DNA of 38,693 bases from DAOUMU01 sp034409055 (GTDB lineage Bacteria; Chloroflexota; Anaerolineae; 4572-78; J111), in contig DAOUMU010000454.1 of assembly GCA_034409055.1 (NCBI GenBank), positions 1 to 38,693 on the forward strand, in the 5' to 3' direction. Shown here one piece after another: positions 16,082 to 23,856 of this stretch. A program made the position numbers and the translations under genes. The notes beneath the pieces are model-generated. The model was not told where the DNA came from, did not search any database, and saw nothing but the letters and a program-made list of their open reading frames with translations. Within the stretch, counting starts at the first letter, position 1; each line of letters begins with the position of its first letter.

Positions 16082-16891
16082 TTAATTCTTGAACAGCAAG
16101 ATCTCCCCCCGGTTCAACTGTACCGAGTCACCGCTCCAACGCCGGTATTTTCCATGAATTTGGGCATCCTCAATGGGCAAGCCCAGCGAGCGCAAATGGA
16201 GCAGATAAAGGCGCAGGAAAGTGGGGTGGTAGGTGCAAGCATAACCAAATGTCGGTAGTAACTCGGCCTCGTGCATCGAAATAATGGAACCTCGGACCAT
16301 CCCCGCTCCAGTACGCCAACCGAGCTTACCCAACACAATAATGGTTCCGGCCAGCATATTGACGCCGGTGAAGTCGCCACTATCGCCCCCAATGGCAATT
16401 AAACCCCGGCGCATAGCCCCGCCAACTTCATTACCGGCATTGCCGTGCACGATAATCTCACCACCCTGCATGCCTATCGGGCTGCCCCGATAGCCACTGC
16501 CGACCAGGTGACCGGCATTACCTTTAATGATCAGCCGCCCAGCCCGCATCTCTGCGCCGGCCCAGTCGCTGGCGTCACCTTCAACCACAATTTCGCCACC
16601 GCTCATGGCTGCGCCAACGTGCATCCCTACATTACCGGTGATGACGATCCGACCACCGGTCATACCAGAACCAATCAGCTTAACCCGCGATAGATCACCC
16701 TCTAAATGCACATCACCATTCCCTGTTCCTGCCACCTGGAAAAAATCGCCCAGCGAGGCCGGCTGGTTACCGTGCTGCACTGGCAACGCGGCCACCTCGG
16801 CCTCACTCAAACCGGCCAGCTTATCTGGGGTAATCACCTCAACTTCCAGTGGCACCGTAGGTGTGGTATGTAAAGTTAGTTTGATACTCAT
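16082..16891 (-). CDS. fwdC: formylmethanofuran dehydrogenase subunit C
   Basis: A 269-residue beta-helix subunit. Its body (about residues 70-215) is built from repeated GxxGxxx turns (GNVGMHVGAAMSGG, GNAGHLVGSGYRGSP, GNAGNEVGGAMRRG, GDSGDFTGVNMLAG), the same fold as the glutamate synthase C-terminal domain. In Fwd/Fhc it clamps the A and B subunits and helps line the formate channel. The start MSIKLTLHT has GAGGG 7 nt upstream; the frame is open to 16960 without a site there. It is the only C copy in the window, although A, B and D are duplicated, so both enzymes may share it. Confidence 0.93.
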   Translation of the reverse strand: MSIKLTLHTTPTVPLEVEVITPDKLAGLSEAEVAALPVQHGNQPASLGDFFQVAGTGNGDVHLEGDLSRVKLIGSGMTGGRIVITGNVGMHVGAAMSGGEIVVEGDASDWAGAEMRAGRLIIKGNAGHLVGSGYRGSPIGMQGGEIIVHGNAGNEVGGAMRRGLIAIGGDSGDFTGVNMLAGTIIVLGKLGWRTGAGMVRGSIISMHEAELLPTFGYACTYHPTFLRLYLLHLRSLGLPIEDAQIHGKYRRWSGDSVQLNRGEILLFKN

Positions 16892-16970
16892 AGGATTTCC
16901 CTCAATTGCATAGGATCCAGCCCTATAAATGACAAATTGTGCAGTGATTATCCTGCACACCTGTCAACAA

Positions 16971-17864
16971 TTATTTACTCAATACTTCATGTAACTTGAT
17001 TTGATACTGTCCCAACGTGCCACCGTAGTTACCAGCCGAAATCTGCAAAGCGCCCGCCTTGGCCGCAGCGTGGATGCCACGGCGGGTGGACTCTTCGACT
17101 GCCGATAGGTCCAGGCCGTCGATGACGATCTCCAGTACGCAGCCCGCTTCGGGTGGCACGTGCGTCTCAGGAGAAAAGGCCCGCAGGGTTGGGCAGTAGG
17201 CATCGTTGGTTGAAGCAAACAAAGATTTATACCGGGATCTGGTCTTACTGCCGCTGCGCACGACGCCACCGGGGAAAGGTAGAATTACACCCGGTACTTC
17301 TCGCATAGCCGTGACGGCGGCCTCGGCAGCGCGTAAGGTGGCGAGGACATCCTCGCCCAGGATCAGGAAATTCCCGCCGCCAATGGCCGGCTGGATACTG
17401 ATGCGTTCATCGACGAGAAATTCACCCTCCATCACCGGTATGCGCCACAGGCGACGCCCGTTAAGTACCTTGCTAATCTGGTAACCATCGCCAAAGTAGC
17501 GTAGTTGCCCACCAACGATCACGGATTCCTCGGTTCCCTCTAAGCCATCAAAGCAAGCCGTTGAGGGACAGGTCATCACACACTGACCGATGCGCTCAAG
17601 CAAACGCTTGCCCATCCCCTTGGAATCAACGGTGAACAGCAGGACGCTCACACCGGGTCGTCTATCAGGTGTCTCTTGGGGCGACAACTCCATCTCGATA
17701 CCGGCTTCGCATTTACAGCCGATAATCGAGGTGGCAAAACCGGTCATAGATTGGGCCGCCGCCATAGCCCAGTAAGGGGTCTCACCGGTGATGATCACCC
17801 GTGAGGCCCACATCTTAAAAGCTTCAGCAAACGTATCAACAATTTCAGTAGTTTGAATGCGCAT
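16971..17864 (-). CDS. ftr: formylmethanofuran:H4MPT formyltransferase (Ftr/FhcD)
   Basis: A 297-residue protein with exactly the archaeal Ftr length. MRIQTTEIVDTFAEAFKMWASRVIITG, FATSIIGCKCEAGIE and GQCVMTCPSTACFDGL in the first half and a second alpha/beta lobe with FPGGVVRSGSKTRSRYK mark the family. It moves the formyl group between H4MPT N5 and methanofuran, in either direction. The gene starts 11 nt after the fwdA2 stop and is followed by fwdC, the D-A-C style arrangement of an Fhc/Fwd operon. In methylotrophs this subunit is part of the Fhc complex. Confidence 0.95.
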   Translation of the reverse strand: MRIQTTEIVDTFAEAFKMWASRVIITGETPYWAMAAAQSMTGFATSIIGCKCEAGIEMELSPQETPDRRPGVSVLLFTVDSKGMGKRLLERIGQCVMTCPSTACFDGLEGTEESVIVGGQLRYFGDGYQISKVLNGRRLWRIPVMEGEFLVDERISIQPAIGGGNFLILGEDVLATLRAAEAAVTAMREVPGVILPFPGGVVRSGSKTRSRYKSLFASTNDAYCPTLRAFSPETHVPPEAGCVLEIVIDGLDLSAVEESTRRGIHAAAKAGALQISAGNYGGTLGQYQIKLHEVLSK

Positions 17865-17875
17865 AGCGCCTCTCC

Positions 17876-19522
17876 TTATCGGTCAGCGGTTGGCACTACC
17901 TGGTGTTTATGCAGATATTGCTCGCCGACGGCATAATTATCAAACTGAATTGTATAATAGTCTTCAAAGAAAGGTCGGATCACCTGCTCGATCTTAGGGT
18001 CATAATCAGGGGCGACATGGAGGATGCTTCCCTCATGATCAGTGCGGAACTGACCATCCTCAATGATCATCTGCCCATCTTTGAACACGTAGCGCGGCGT
18101 GCTGAACATTTCCTCTTTGTCGTCGTACTCCATATAGATGGTGATATCGGCATCGGCGCCAACCCCCAGGTGCCCCTTATGGCGCAAGCCCAGTAGCCGG
18201 GCCGGACCAGCCCGGGTAATGATGGCAATTTCTTGCAGGGTGTACTCACGCTCGAGGTTATCTAACAGGACCGTCTGCTTGATGGCCTGTTGGTTCACGG
18301 AGCGAATCTGCTCTTGACGAAACTGGCGATCCATAAGCAAGCGAATCAGCCGGGGGTAACTCATAAATGAACCCCCGTTGGGATGGTCGGTGGAAAGCAC
18401 CATTCGCCAGGGGTCGTTTGACAGCAGAAACAGTTCTAAACCGATAGCCCATTGCAAGGCGTGTACATATTTGTGGTCCTGGTAAGTAAAGGGCACAATA
18501 CCGCAACCGCTCTCGTGCTCTACGTCCGCATTGACCCATTTATTACCGGTAACCTGGTACAGCATCCAGCCAAGCTGGGCATCGGCGGTCATGCCCGTGG
18601 CTTTGCCAAACATAACCTGACCGACATCGGCGCTGATCTCGGGATGGTTGTTGATATACTCAGCGATCTCCGGGGCCTTTGAGGTATGCTTGCCGCCAAA
18701 CGGACCGCCGTAGGAATGAAACTGGATGTGGGTGATATGCGCCCGATGCCCTGTCACGGCCCGCATCGTCTCCAGGGTGGTGTCGTAGTTACCGGCAACC
18801 CCCAGATTATTGCAGTGAATGTGGGCTGGATGGGGCAAGCCTAATTCGACCGCCACGTCTACCAATGATTGGATTACCTGGCGCGGCGTAAGGCCAAAGG
18901 CATCAATCTCTTCACTCAGGTCGGTAATGCGAGCATTCCGCCCGCCCTTCCAGGCCTCAGCCCCACCCGGATTGACCAGTTTAATGGTGTAAGCTCGAGC
19001 CGCGTTAAGCCACCAGGCCACTGCTTGACGGAACTCCTCTCGACGCCCCTCTTTAAGCAACTGGTAGAGCAGAGTGTTGTTCCCCATCAAAACGAAAAAC
19101 CCTTTATCAATCACAGGCGTATCATGCAACTCTTCCAGGGTATGCCGGGCCCCCAATGGAGGCACGGCTGCTTCCATAGCCGTGGTGTAGCCCAACATAG
19201 CATAACGATAGCCCGTAGCAAAAGTTGAAGGGACAGAGCCTCCAGTACCTGAGCGGGTAAATAGCGTGCGGGGATGTACGTCCTTTCGACGTTCTTCCGG
19301 CTGCAACTTACGGGCCAAGTTAACTTTAGCACCGGCAATGTGGCAGTGGATGTCCACCCCACCAGGCATGACCACCATACCGCTGGCATCAATACGCTTG
19401 GCTTCCGGTGATACGTTTTTCACTATTTTACCGTCTTGCACACAGATGTCGCGTATTTCACCATCAACGTCATTGATCGGGTCGTAGACCCGACCATTGA
19501 CGATACGGAACACAGATGACAT
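17876..19522 (-). CDS. fwdA: formylmethanofuran dehydrogenase subunit A, copy 2
   Basis: A 548-residue amidohydrolase-type subunit. HCHIAGAKVNLARK (near residue 60) holds the HxH metal ligands, TIKLVNPGG the carboxylated lysine, HIHCNNLGVAGN and THIQFHSYGG further ligands, and STDHPNGG the catalytic aspartate. It pairs with fwdB2 and fwdD2 immediately upstream and with ftr and fwdC immediately downstream, so this set resembles the core enzyme, and the 7225-10584 set an additional module. It is complete and shows no disabling change. Confidence 0.95.
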   Translation of the reverse strand: MSSVFRIVNGRVYDPINDVDGEIRDICVQDGKIVKNVSPEAKRIDASGMVVMPGGVDIHCHIAGAKVNLARKLQPEERRKDVHPRTLFTRSGTGGSVPSTFATGYRYAMLGYTTAMEAAVPPLGARHTLEELHDTPVIDKGFFVLMGNNTLLYQLLKEGRREEFRQAVAWWLNAARAYTIKLVNPGGAEAWKGGRNARITDLSEEIDAFGLTPRQVIQSLVDVAVELGLPHPAHIHCNNLGVAGNYDTTLETMRAVTGHRAHITHIQFHSYGGPFGGKHTSKAPEIAEYINNHPEISADVGQVMFGKATGMTADAQLGWMLYQVTGNKWVNADVEHESGCGIVPFTYQDHKYVHALQWAIGLELFLLSNDPWRMVLSTDHPNGGSFMSYPRLIRLLMDRQFRQEQIRSVNQQAIKQTVLLDNLEREYTLQEIAIITRAGPARLLGLRHKGHLGVGADADITIYMEYDDKEEMFSTPRYVFKDGQMIIEDGQFRTDHEGSILHVAPDYDPKIEQVIRPFFEDYYTIQFDNYAVGEQYLHKHQVVPTADR

Positions 19523-19573
19523 GACAGTTCCTTTCTGACCACCTTTCTAACTGAGGAGCACTAGCGCAGCCCT

Positions 19574-20896
19574 CTAGGCCCCGTTGGCCTGTTGAACTAG
19601 CAACTCATGCACGCGTTCCTTGATCGCTGTCAGTACCTCCTCATCACTCGGGTAGGGTGACTCGAAGGCCGGCCGGAGCGTGATCGGCACATCATCCATC
19701 CGGTAGACCGTACCCGGTACATTGATCCCGTAAGTAGCGGTGGTAAAGGCTACCCGGGCCAGTTGACCGGTCGGGGTAAGTTTCGGGTCAAGGACGATGA
19801 CCGGTATTTGACGCAAGTGCTCCACAGCGGGCCGTGGAAAATTGGCAGCCGGGTCACTGGCAAGGATCAAGGCCGCATCAGCTTCACCCCGGGCCAGCAA
19901 ATCAACAGTAGTAAACTCGCCGGGGTTGAAGCGAGGATAACCCCGGCTAAAGTTAACGGCAAAGGGGAAACCGGTCTGCCAGGAGACCACGTTGTCGGCC
20001 CCGGTGACGTTACCGTGACCACGGACCGGTTTGGCCACAAAATGGGTATATTCGTTCAGGTCGGTGGTCAGAGCCAGAATCGCCCCTGAGTTAAAGTGTC
20101 GCCCCCGGGTCATGGTCAAGCCCATGCCAAAGAACAACACGCCGTAACGGCAATTCTTCATGCGTTCGACCAAATCCTCCAGGGTTGCCAGGGATACCCC
20201 CGTTCTGTCCTCAATAGAAGGATCAACCCGCCGGCCTTTAACCAAAGCTCGCAGCGCCCACAACAGTTCAAAATCGCTCCGGGGTTTGACCTGGATGAAG
20301 ATATCTGCCACAGGCGTACTCGGCGTTCGCCGCACATCTACCAGGACAACGGTACGGTCTTTCTTACCGTTGGGGATGTACATCCCTTTGGGAGTAACCG
20401 TATAACGGGTGAAGTGGCGTGGATGGGATTCAGCCGGGTTACCCCCCCAATAGATGATCAAATCGGCCCGGTTCTTAATCTCGCCCAGCGTGGCCGTGCT
20501 CTCGCCAACGCCTTGGAAGGCAATGCCGGTTGGCCCGTGACAAACCGAGGTGGTGGTATCAAGATTAGCGCCGATCATATCGGCAATGGCCACTGCCTGG
20601 CGTTGGGCTTCGCAGGTGGTATCACTCAGTCCATAAACCACCGGGAAGCGGGCCTGGGTCAGGATTTGAGCCGCTGCCTCTACCCCTTCAGCCGTGGTGG
20701 CCTCTCGGCCATCGACCAGGGCATAGGGTCGCTCCTCCACGGTATGCTCGGCAAACCAAGCTTTACCTAACACACATGCATTCTTAGACTTGGTGATGCG
20801 CTTTGCCTCGACATCCACGGTCAAGATCATGTCATCACACACACAGCCACAGAAAGTGCATGTCGCGTTTTCAACAACGCGGATGTTGTTACTCAT
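19574..20896 (-). CDS. fwdB: formylmethanofuran dehydrogenase subunit B, copy 2
   Basis: A 440-residue Mo/W-pterin subunit. CTFCGCVCDD places Cys13, 16, 18 and 20, with Cys41 in NACVLGKAW, to bind [4Fe-4S]. SVCHGPTG gives Cys119-His120, the metal-ligand and catalytic pair of archaeal FwdB. VRGHGNVTGADN holds the candidate catalytic Arg, and GGNPAESHPRHFTRY and LVDVRRTPSTPVADIF are pterin-binding loops. It is full length and lies 30 nt downstream of a 67-residue small gene. Both copies keep these redox residues, so it should reduce CO2 or oxidise formate with an external electron carrier, which is not encoded here. Confidence 0.94.
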   Translation of the reverse strand: MSNNIRVVENATCTFCGCVCDDMILTVDVEAKRITKSKNACVLGKAWFAEHTVEERPYALVDGREATTAEGVEAAAQILTQARFPVVYGLSDTTCEAQRQAVAIADMIGANLDTTTSVCHGPTGIAFQGVGESTATLGEIKNRADLIIYWGGNPAESHPRHFTRYTVTPKGMYIPNGKKDRTVVLVDVRRTPSTPVADIFIQVKPRSDFELLWALRALVKGRRVDPSIEDRTGVSLATLEDLVERMKNCRYGVLFFGMGLTMTRGRHFNSGAILALTTDLNEYTHFVAKPVRGHGNVTGADNVVSWQTGFPFAVNFSRGYPRFNPGEFTTVDLLARGEADAALILASDPAANFPRPAVEHLRQIPVIVLDPKLTPTGQLARVAFTTATYGINVPGTVYRMDDVPITLRPAFESPYPSDEEVLTAIKERVHELLVQQANGA

Positions 20897-20926
20897 TCTG
20901 GCCCCCCCAATTTATAAACGATGTCA

Positions 20927-21130
20927 CTAATCGTCTTCATCTTCATCAGTAAATGGTGGCCAAGATAAGCCGGTTGCTTCGTAACGGGCCAACAAATCTT
21001 TTTCACGTCCATCGTCACCGCTTACGTCTCTCAGATCAAGTCCAAAATGTTCAGCCGCCACTCTAAGCCGTTGTTGATGCAACTTGTCGCCCATTTCTTC
21101 AGCCCAATCAGAAACTGCCAACCAACTCAT
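20927..21130 (-). CDS. small acidic protein between fwdD2 and fwdB2, unknown
   Basis: A 67-residue protein (MSWLAVSDWAEEMGDKLHQQ...) with a good GGAGGAT site 9 nt before the ATG and tight spacing in the operon (37 nt after fwdD2, 30 nt before fwdB2), which supports it as a real gene. It is helical in character for the first 45 residues, contains no cysteine, and ends in a strongly acidic tail (FTDEDEDD). I do not recognise a family. The position suggests a maturation or accessory factor of the second Fwd enzyme. No counterpart lies between fwdD1 and fwdB1, which overlap. Confidence 0.7.
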   Translation of the reverse strand: MSWLAVSDWAEEMGDKLHQQRLRVAAEHFGLDLRDVSGDDGREKDLLARYEATGLSWPPFTDEDEDD

Positions 21131-21167
21131 ATTTTTTTATCCTCCGAATTTATGTTTAGCTCAATCG

Positions 21168-21530
21168 TCAAGTCGTAGCCTCTTGGTCAACCAAGGGCTC
21201 AACTTCTACTTCTAAATTTTTCGAGATAGGCATCCCCGTACCAGCCGTGTCGCCGCCCATCAATTGGCTTGAAGGTGGACCATAGGCTATAAACAACATA
21301 CCCGAGGGTAAATCCTCAGGCTTGCGCCCCTTACAGCGCACGACTGCCTCGCCTAACTCAGTGCGTAGCCGCACCTTGTCGCCATCTTGCAAACCCAGAC
21401 GGGCCATGTCATCCATATTCATTTCTACAGTGCTGGTAACCTGACGATATGGATCTTTTAACTTGCCGGCGTTCAAAGTAGTGCCTTGCTTACTCGACCG
21501 GCCGGCAATTAATGTCATGGTTTCGGCCAT
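21168..21530 (-). CDS. fwdD: formylmethanofuran dehydrogenase subunit D, copy 2
   Basis: A 120-residue molybdopterin dinucleotide-binding subunit, paralogous to the one at 10246-10584: MTLIAGRSSKQGTTLNAG, VEMNMDDMARLGLQDGDKVRL and LFIAYGPPSSQLMGGDTAGTG. The start at 21530 has GGTGGGG upstream; the Met four codons later is also possible. An AT-rich stretch with a TATAAT box precedes it, so it may begin its own transcript with the 67-aa gene, fwdB2 and fwdA2. Confidence 0.92.
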   Translation of the reverse strand: MAETMTLIAGRSSKQGTTLNAGKLKDPYRQVTSTVEMNMDDMARLGLQDGDKVRLRTELGEAVVRCKGRKPEDLPSGMLFIAYGPPSSQLMGGDTAGTGMPISKNLEVEVEPLVDQEATT

Positions 21531-21570
21531 GAATTATCCCCACCAAATTACACAAATGAACTTGCGGCAT

Positions 21571-21599
21571 ATTATATATGATTTTTTAATTTTTATAAA
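21571..21599 (-). promoter_or_regulatory. possible internal promoter before fwdD2
   Basis: On the minus strand a perfect TATAAT (complement of 21571-21576) lies 40 nt before the fwdD2 start, with a weak TTTATA 17 nt further upstream in a very AT-rich 80-nt gap (21541-21622) that contrasts with its GC-rich neighbours. It may give the second Fwd set separate expression. Confidence 0.4.
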
Positions 21600-21622
21600 A
21601 AATTTTATACTAATTAGGAGGA

Positions 21623-22765
21623 TCACCTAAGACTCTGCTTAACCTTGGCCGCCTTTAACCATAGCTTATGGAGACAAACAGTAGGAGTAACACCGGTTGT
21701 CAAAATTGTACAGACTGGATGCTGATGCTTGATTTGCTCACCGGGATGCGGAATATCCCGAATACCCTGGACCGCCCAGCCACTGGTGTCCCCCAACCTC
21801 ACATCGTGGGGGGCAAACAAAATCGCCTTGCCAGCAGCCATCCCGTTTGCCAGTGCCTGCTCCAATTCAAAGTTGGGTAACTGACCAGTGAATGAACGCA
21901 CATGGGCGTCGAACACCCGTATGCCGTAGGCGATGTCGATGAGTTCCAGCGAAGCCGAGGGGCGGGGATTAACCTCAATTGTCCAGATGTGCCCGTTGTG
22001 CCACACAAAATCCAGCCCATTGAGTCCACGTAAGGCGAAGACCTGCGTCAGGTGGATAACAAGCGTTTGTAGTTCTGGTAACAGAACAGCTAACTCATCT
22101 GGTGTCAATCGAGGCGGCAACAGATTACCGCAGTAACGAAAGCCGGTTGCGCCGAAGGCACGTCGTCCGACCAGTTGCTCCGTTAGCCCCAGCAGTACCG
22201 CTTGTTGACCGTTGGCCACAAAAGCGGCTGAACCAACCATCCCCACCAGCCACTCTTGCAACACACCCTCTTCTGGTAATCGTTCGCTGGGCCATAGACG
22301 GATGCCATGCCCACCCCCACTTCGCCGTGGCTTCCACAGCCAGCGCCGGGTCGTATCAACCGTAACTCCCTGTCCCGGTAAGATTGTTTGCGGAAAGGCA
22401 AAACCGCCTGCTTGTAACGCCGCTGCTAACAGAATCGGATTACGCACCCGTTTCAGCGTTTCTGGAGTGTTCCCCAGCAGTTGCCGTTCCTGCCCCAACC
22501 GAGCTACCTCTGCCGGATGGTTTTCCAAACTGGCGCCGTAGACCACAGATGGTGCAATCAAAACCTCGGCTGCGTCGACCAGCGCCGTAGCACTGTACCC
22601 CTGATGGTAATACTGTCGTAGCGACACGCTGCGACACAGAGCCTGCAGGTCAGTATCACCAAAGTAGTCTAACGCCAGTACCGGATAACCCGCTTTCACC
22701 GCCAATTCCGCCAGCATACGAGCCGTGATGCTCACCAGTAGCACAGGGAACTGCGGGTTATTCAT
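21623..22765 (-). CDS. ATP-grasp carboligase-like protein of C1 clusters
   Basis: A 380-residue protein of the predicted ATP-dependent carboligase family (COG2232-like, from memory). WLWKPRRSGGGHGIRLW is the ATP-grasp glycine loop, VLQEWLVGMVGSAAFVANG the hinge, and LNGLDFVWHNGHIWTIEVNPRPSASLELID the Mg-binding catalytic end. The first 100 residues form a Rossmann-like preATP-grasp domain (VLLVSITARMLAELAVKAGYPVLALDYF). Homologues sit in H4MPT C1 clusters of methylotrophs. A glutamate-adding or tyramine-glutamate ligase step of methanofuran synthesis (the MfnD role) is possible, but its distance from MfnD is unknown. It follows mtdB by 31 nt. Confidence 0.78.
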   Translation of the reverse strand: MNNPQFPVLLVSITARMLAELAVKAGYPVLALDYFGDTDLQALCRSVSLRQYYHQGYSATALVDAAEVLIAPSVVYGASLENHPAEVARLGQERQLLGNTPETLKRVRNPILLAAALQAGGFAFPQTILPGQGVTVDTTRRWLWKPRRSGGGHGIRLWPSERLPEEGVLQEWLVGMVGSAAFVANGQQAVLLGLTEQLVGRRAFGATGFRYCGNLLPPRLTPDELAVLLPELQTLVIHLTQVFALRGLNGLDFVWHNGHIWTIEVNPRPSASLELIDIAYGIRVFDAHVRSFTGQLPNFELEQALANGMAAGKAILFAPHDVRLGDTSGWAVQGIRDIPHPGEQIKHQHPVCTILTTGVTPTVCLHKLWLKAAKVKQSLR

Positions 22766-22796
22766 AAAAAGGGGGTATCCCTACAACCCCATCAAA

Positions 22797-23648
22797 TCAG
22801 ACGAGTTCCTTGGCCACCTGATAGACCTGTTCGGCGTCCATCACTACGTCATTAGACTCAAAGAGTTTAGCGATGCAGGTACGGTGTACCCTCATTTTTC
22901 GCCCGCCAATGCCCAACGCACCAAAGGAGATACGGCCCTCACGCTCATCACCATTGTCATTCATATCGATGCCCTCGATACCCAACGGCGGCACCGCATT
23001 GATGTCGGCAATGAGCTTAAGTGAAGAGATGCTGGTCCAGACAGCTTTACTGACCACTTGAGCCCCTGCTGCCCCACAAGTAAACAGGGCCACTACGCCC
23101 TCCAAAACCTGACGGGCCGAATCGTCATCCGATAGTTCTGCCCCCTCGACCGTAACGCCAAAGCGATGGCTGACGATCTCAGCTACAGATTGGGCTCGCT
23201 CCTGTTTGCGAGAGGTGAGCGTTACCTTGGCCCCTTCACTGGCCAACATACCCGCAGCACGCATCCCAACCGGACCCGTGCCGGCCCCAACCACGACCCG
23301 TTGGTCACGTACATCCAGGGCCTTGACAATCTTGGCCACACCGGTCGCGGCTGTGGTGTTGCAGCCATTTGAGTCGAGCATCACCGAAACCTTGAAGGGA
23401 CCGAAAAATGTCTTCAGGACCGCTTCAAGTAACTGTTCCCCGGTGGGTACGTGTGAACCGCCAATCCAGATGGCGGTGTTCTTCAAATCACCTCGGGTAA
23501 AAAAGGCCCCCTGTACGAGACCTTCTATATCGTCCAGGGTTACATTGCCGTAACTGAGTACATCGTCAACGCCCGCATCGTAGGGAACAATGCGGTCGAA
23601 AGAACTGGGATGTTTATCACTGTCTAGTTGGATTAAGAGTTTTTTCAT
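22797..23648 (-). CDS. mtdB: NAD(P)-dependent methylene-H4MPT dehydrogenase
   Basis: A 283-residue MtdB/MtdA-type enzyme that oxidises N5,N10-methylene-H4MPT to methenyl-H4MPT. KKLLIQLDSDKHPSSFDRIVPYDAGVDDVLSYG and VSVMLDSNGCNTTAATGVAKI are family landmarks, and VVVGAGTGPVGMRAAGMLASEGAKVTLTSR is the dinucleotide-binding Rossmann loop. The ATG at 23646-23648 is chosen over the GTG two codons upstream, since AAGG lies 5 nt before it. This is the entry reaction of the pathway here. No fae, and no F420-dependent mtd, is present. Confidence 0.94.
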   Translation of the reverse strand: MKKLLIQLDSDKHPSSFDRIVPYDAGVDDVLSYGNVTLDDIEGLVQGAFFTRGDLKNTAIWIGGSHVPTGEQLLEAVLKTFFGPFKVSVMLDSNGCNTTAATGVAKIVKALDVRDQRVVVGAGTGPVGMRAAGMLASEGAKVTLTSRKQERAQSVAEIVSHRFGVTVEGAELSDDDSARQVLEGVVALFTCGAAGAQVVSKAVWTSISSLKLIADINAVPPLGIEGIDMNDNGDEREGRISFGALGIGGRKMRVHRTCIAKLFESNDVVMDAEQVYQVAKELV

Positions 23649-23671
23649 TGTCACCTTCTCATTAAACGAAA

Positions 23672-23733
23672 CGAGCGGTGACCTAAGACACCACTCGCTC
23701 TTTTGTTATTGCTTGCCTGCACGCAGTGCAGGC
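23672..23733 (-). promoter_or_regulatory. two hairpins in the leader of mtdB
   Basis: The 200-nt gap between the DUF2193-like gene and mtdB carries a 9-bp stem with one mismatch, CGAGCGGTG/CACCACTCG (23672-23680, 23689-23697), and a perfect 8-bp hairpin GCCTGCAC/GTGCAGGC with a 3-nt loop (23715-23733). On the minus strand the first is followed by a short TTTCGTTT stretch, so it could act as a weak terminator or processing site that sets the ratio of the first gene to the rest. Confidence 0.4.
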
Positions 23734-23856
23734 ATTTATCCCTGACTGCGCGCAGGCAGATATCATACCCTCTCCTCCTATTAGGCGAGCAATGTTTCAG
23801 GAAACTTCATTGGGATGCAATTGGCGGCACCCCTCATCAGTTTCCGGTGATAGTCC

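Noticed and set aside
7225..21530. Annotating the complex as Fhc formyltransferase/hydrolase of methylotrophs
   Set aside because: The retained iron-sulfur and Cys-His residues in FwdB and the presence of FwdD favour a dehydrogenase; A, C and Ftr alone would not distinguish the two.
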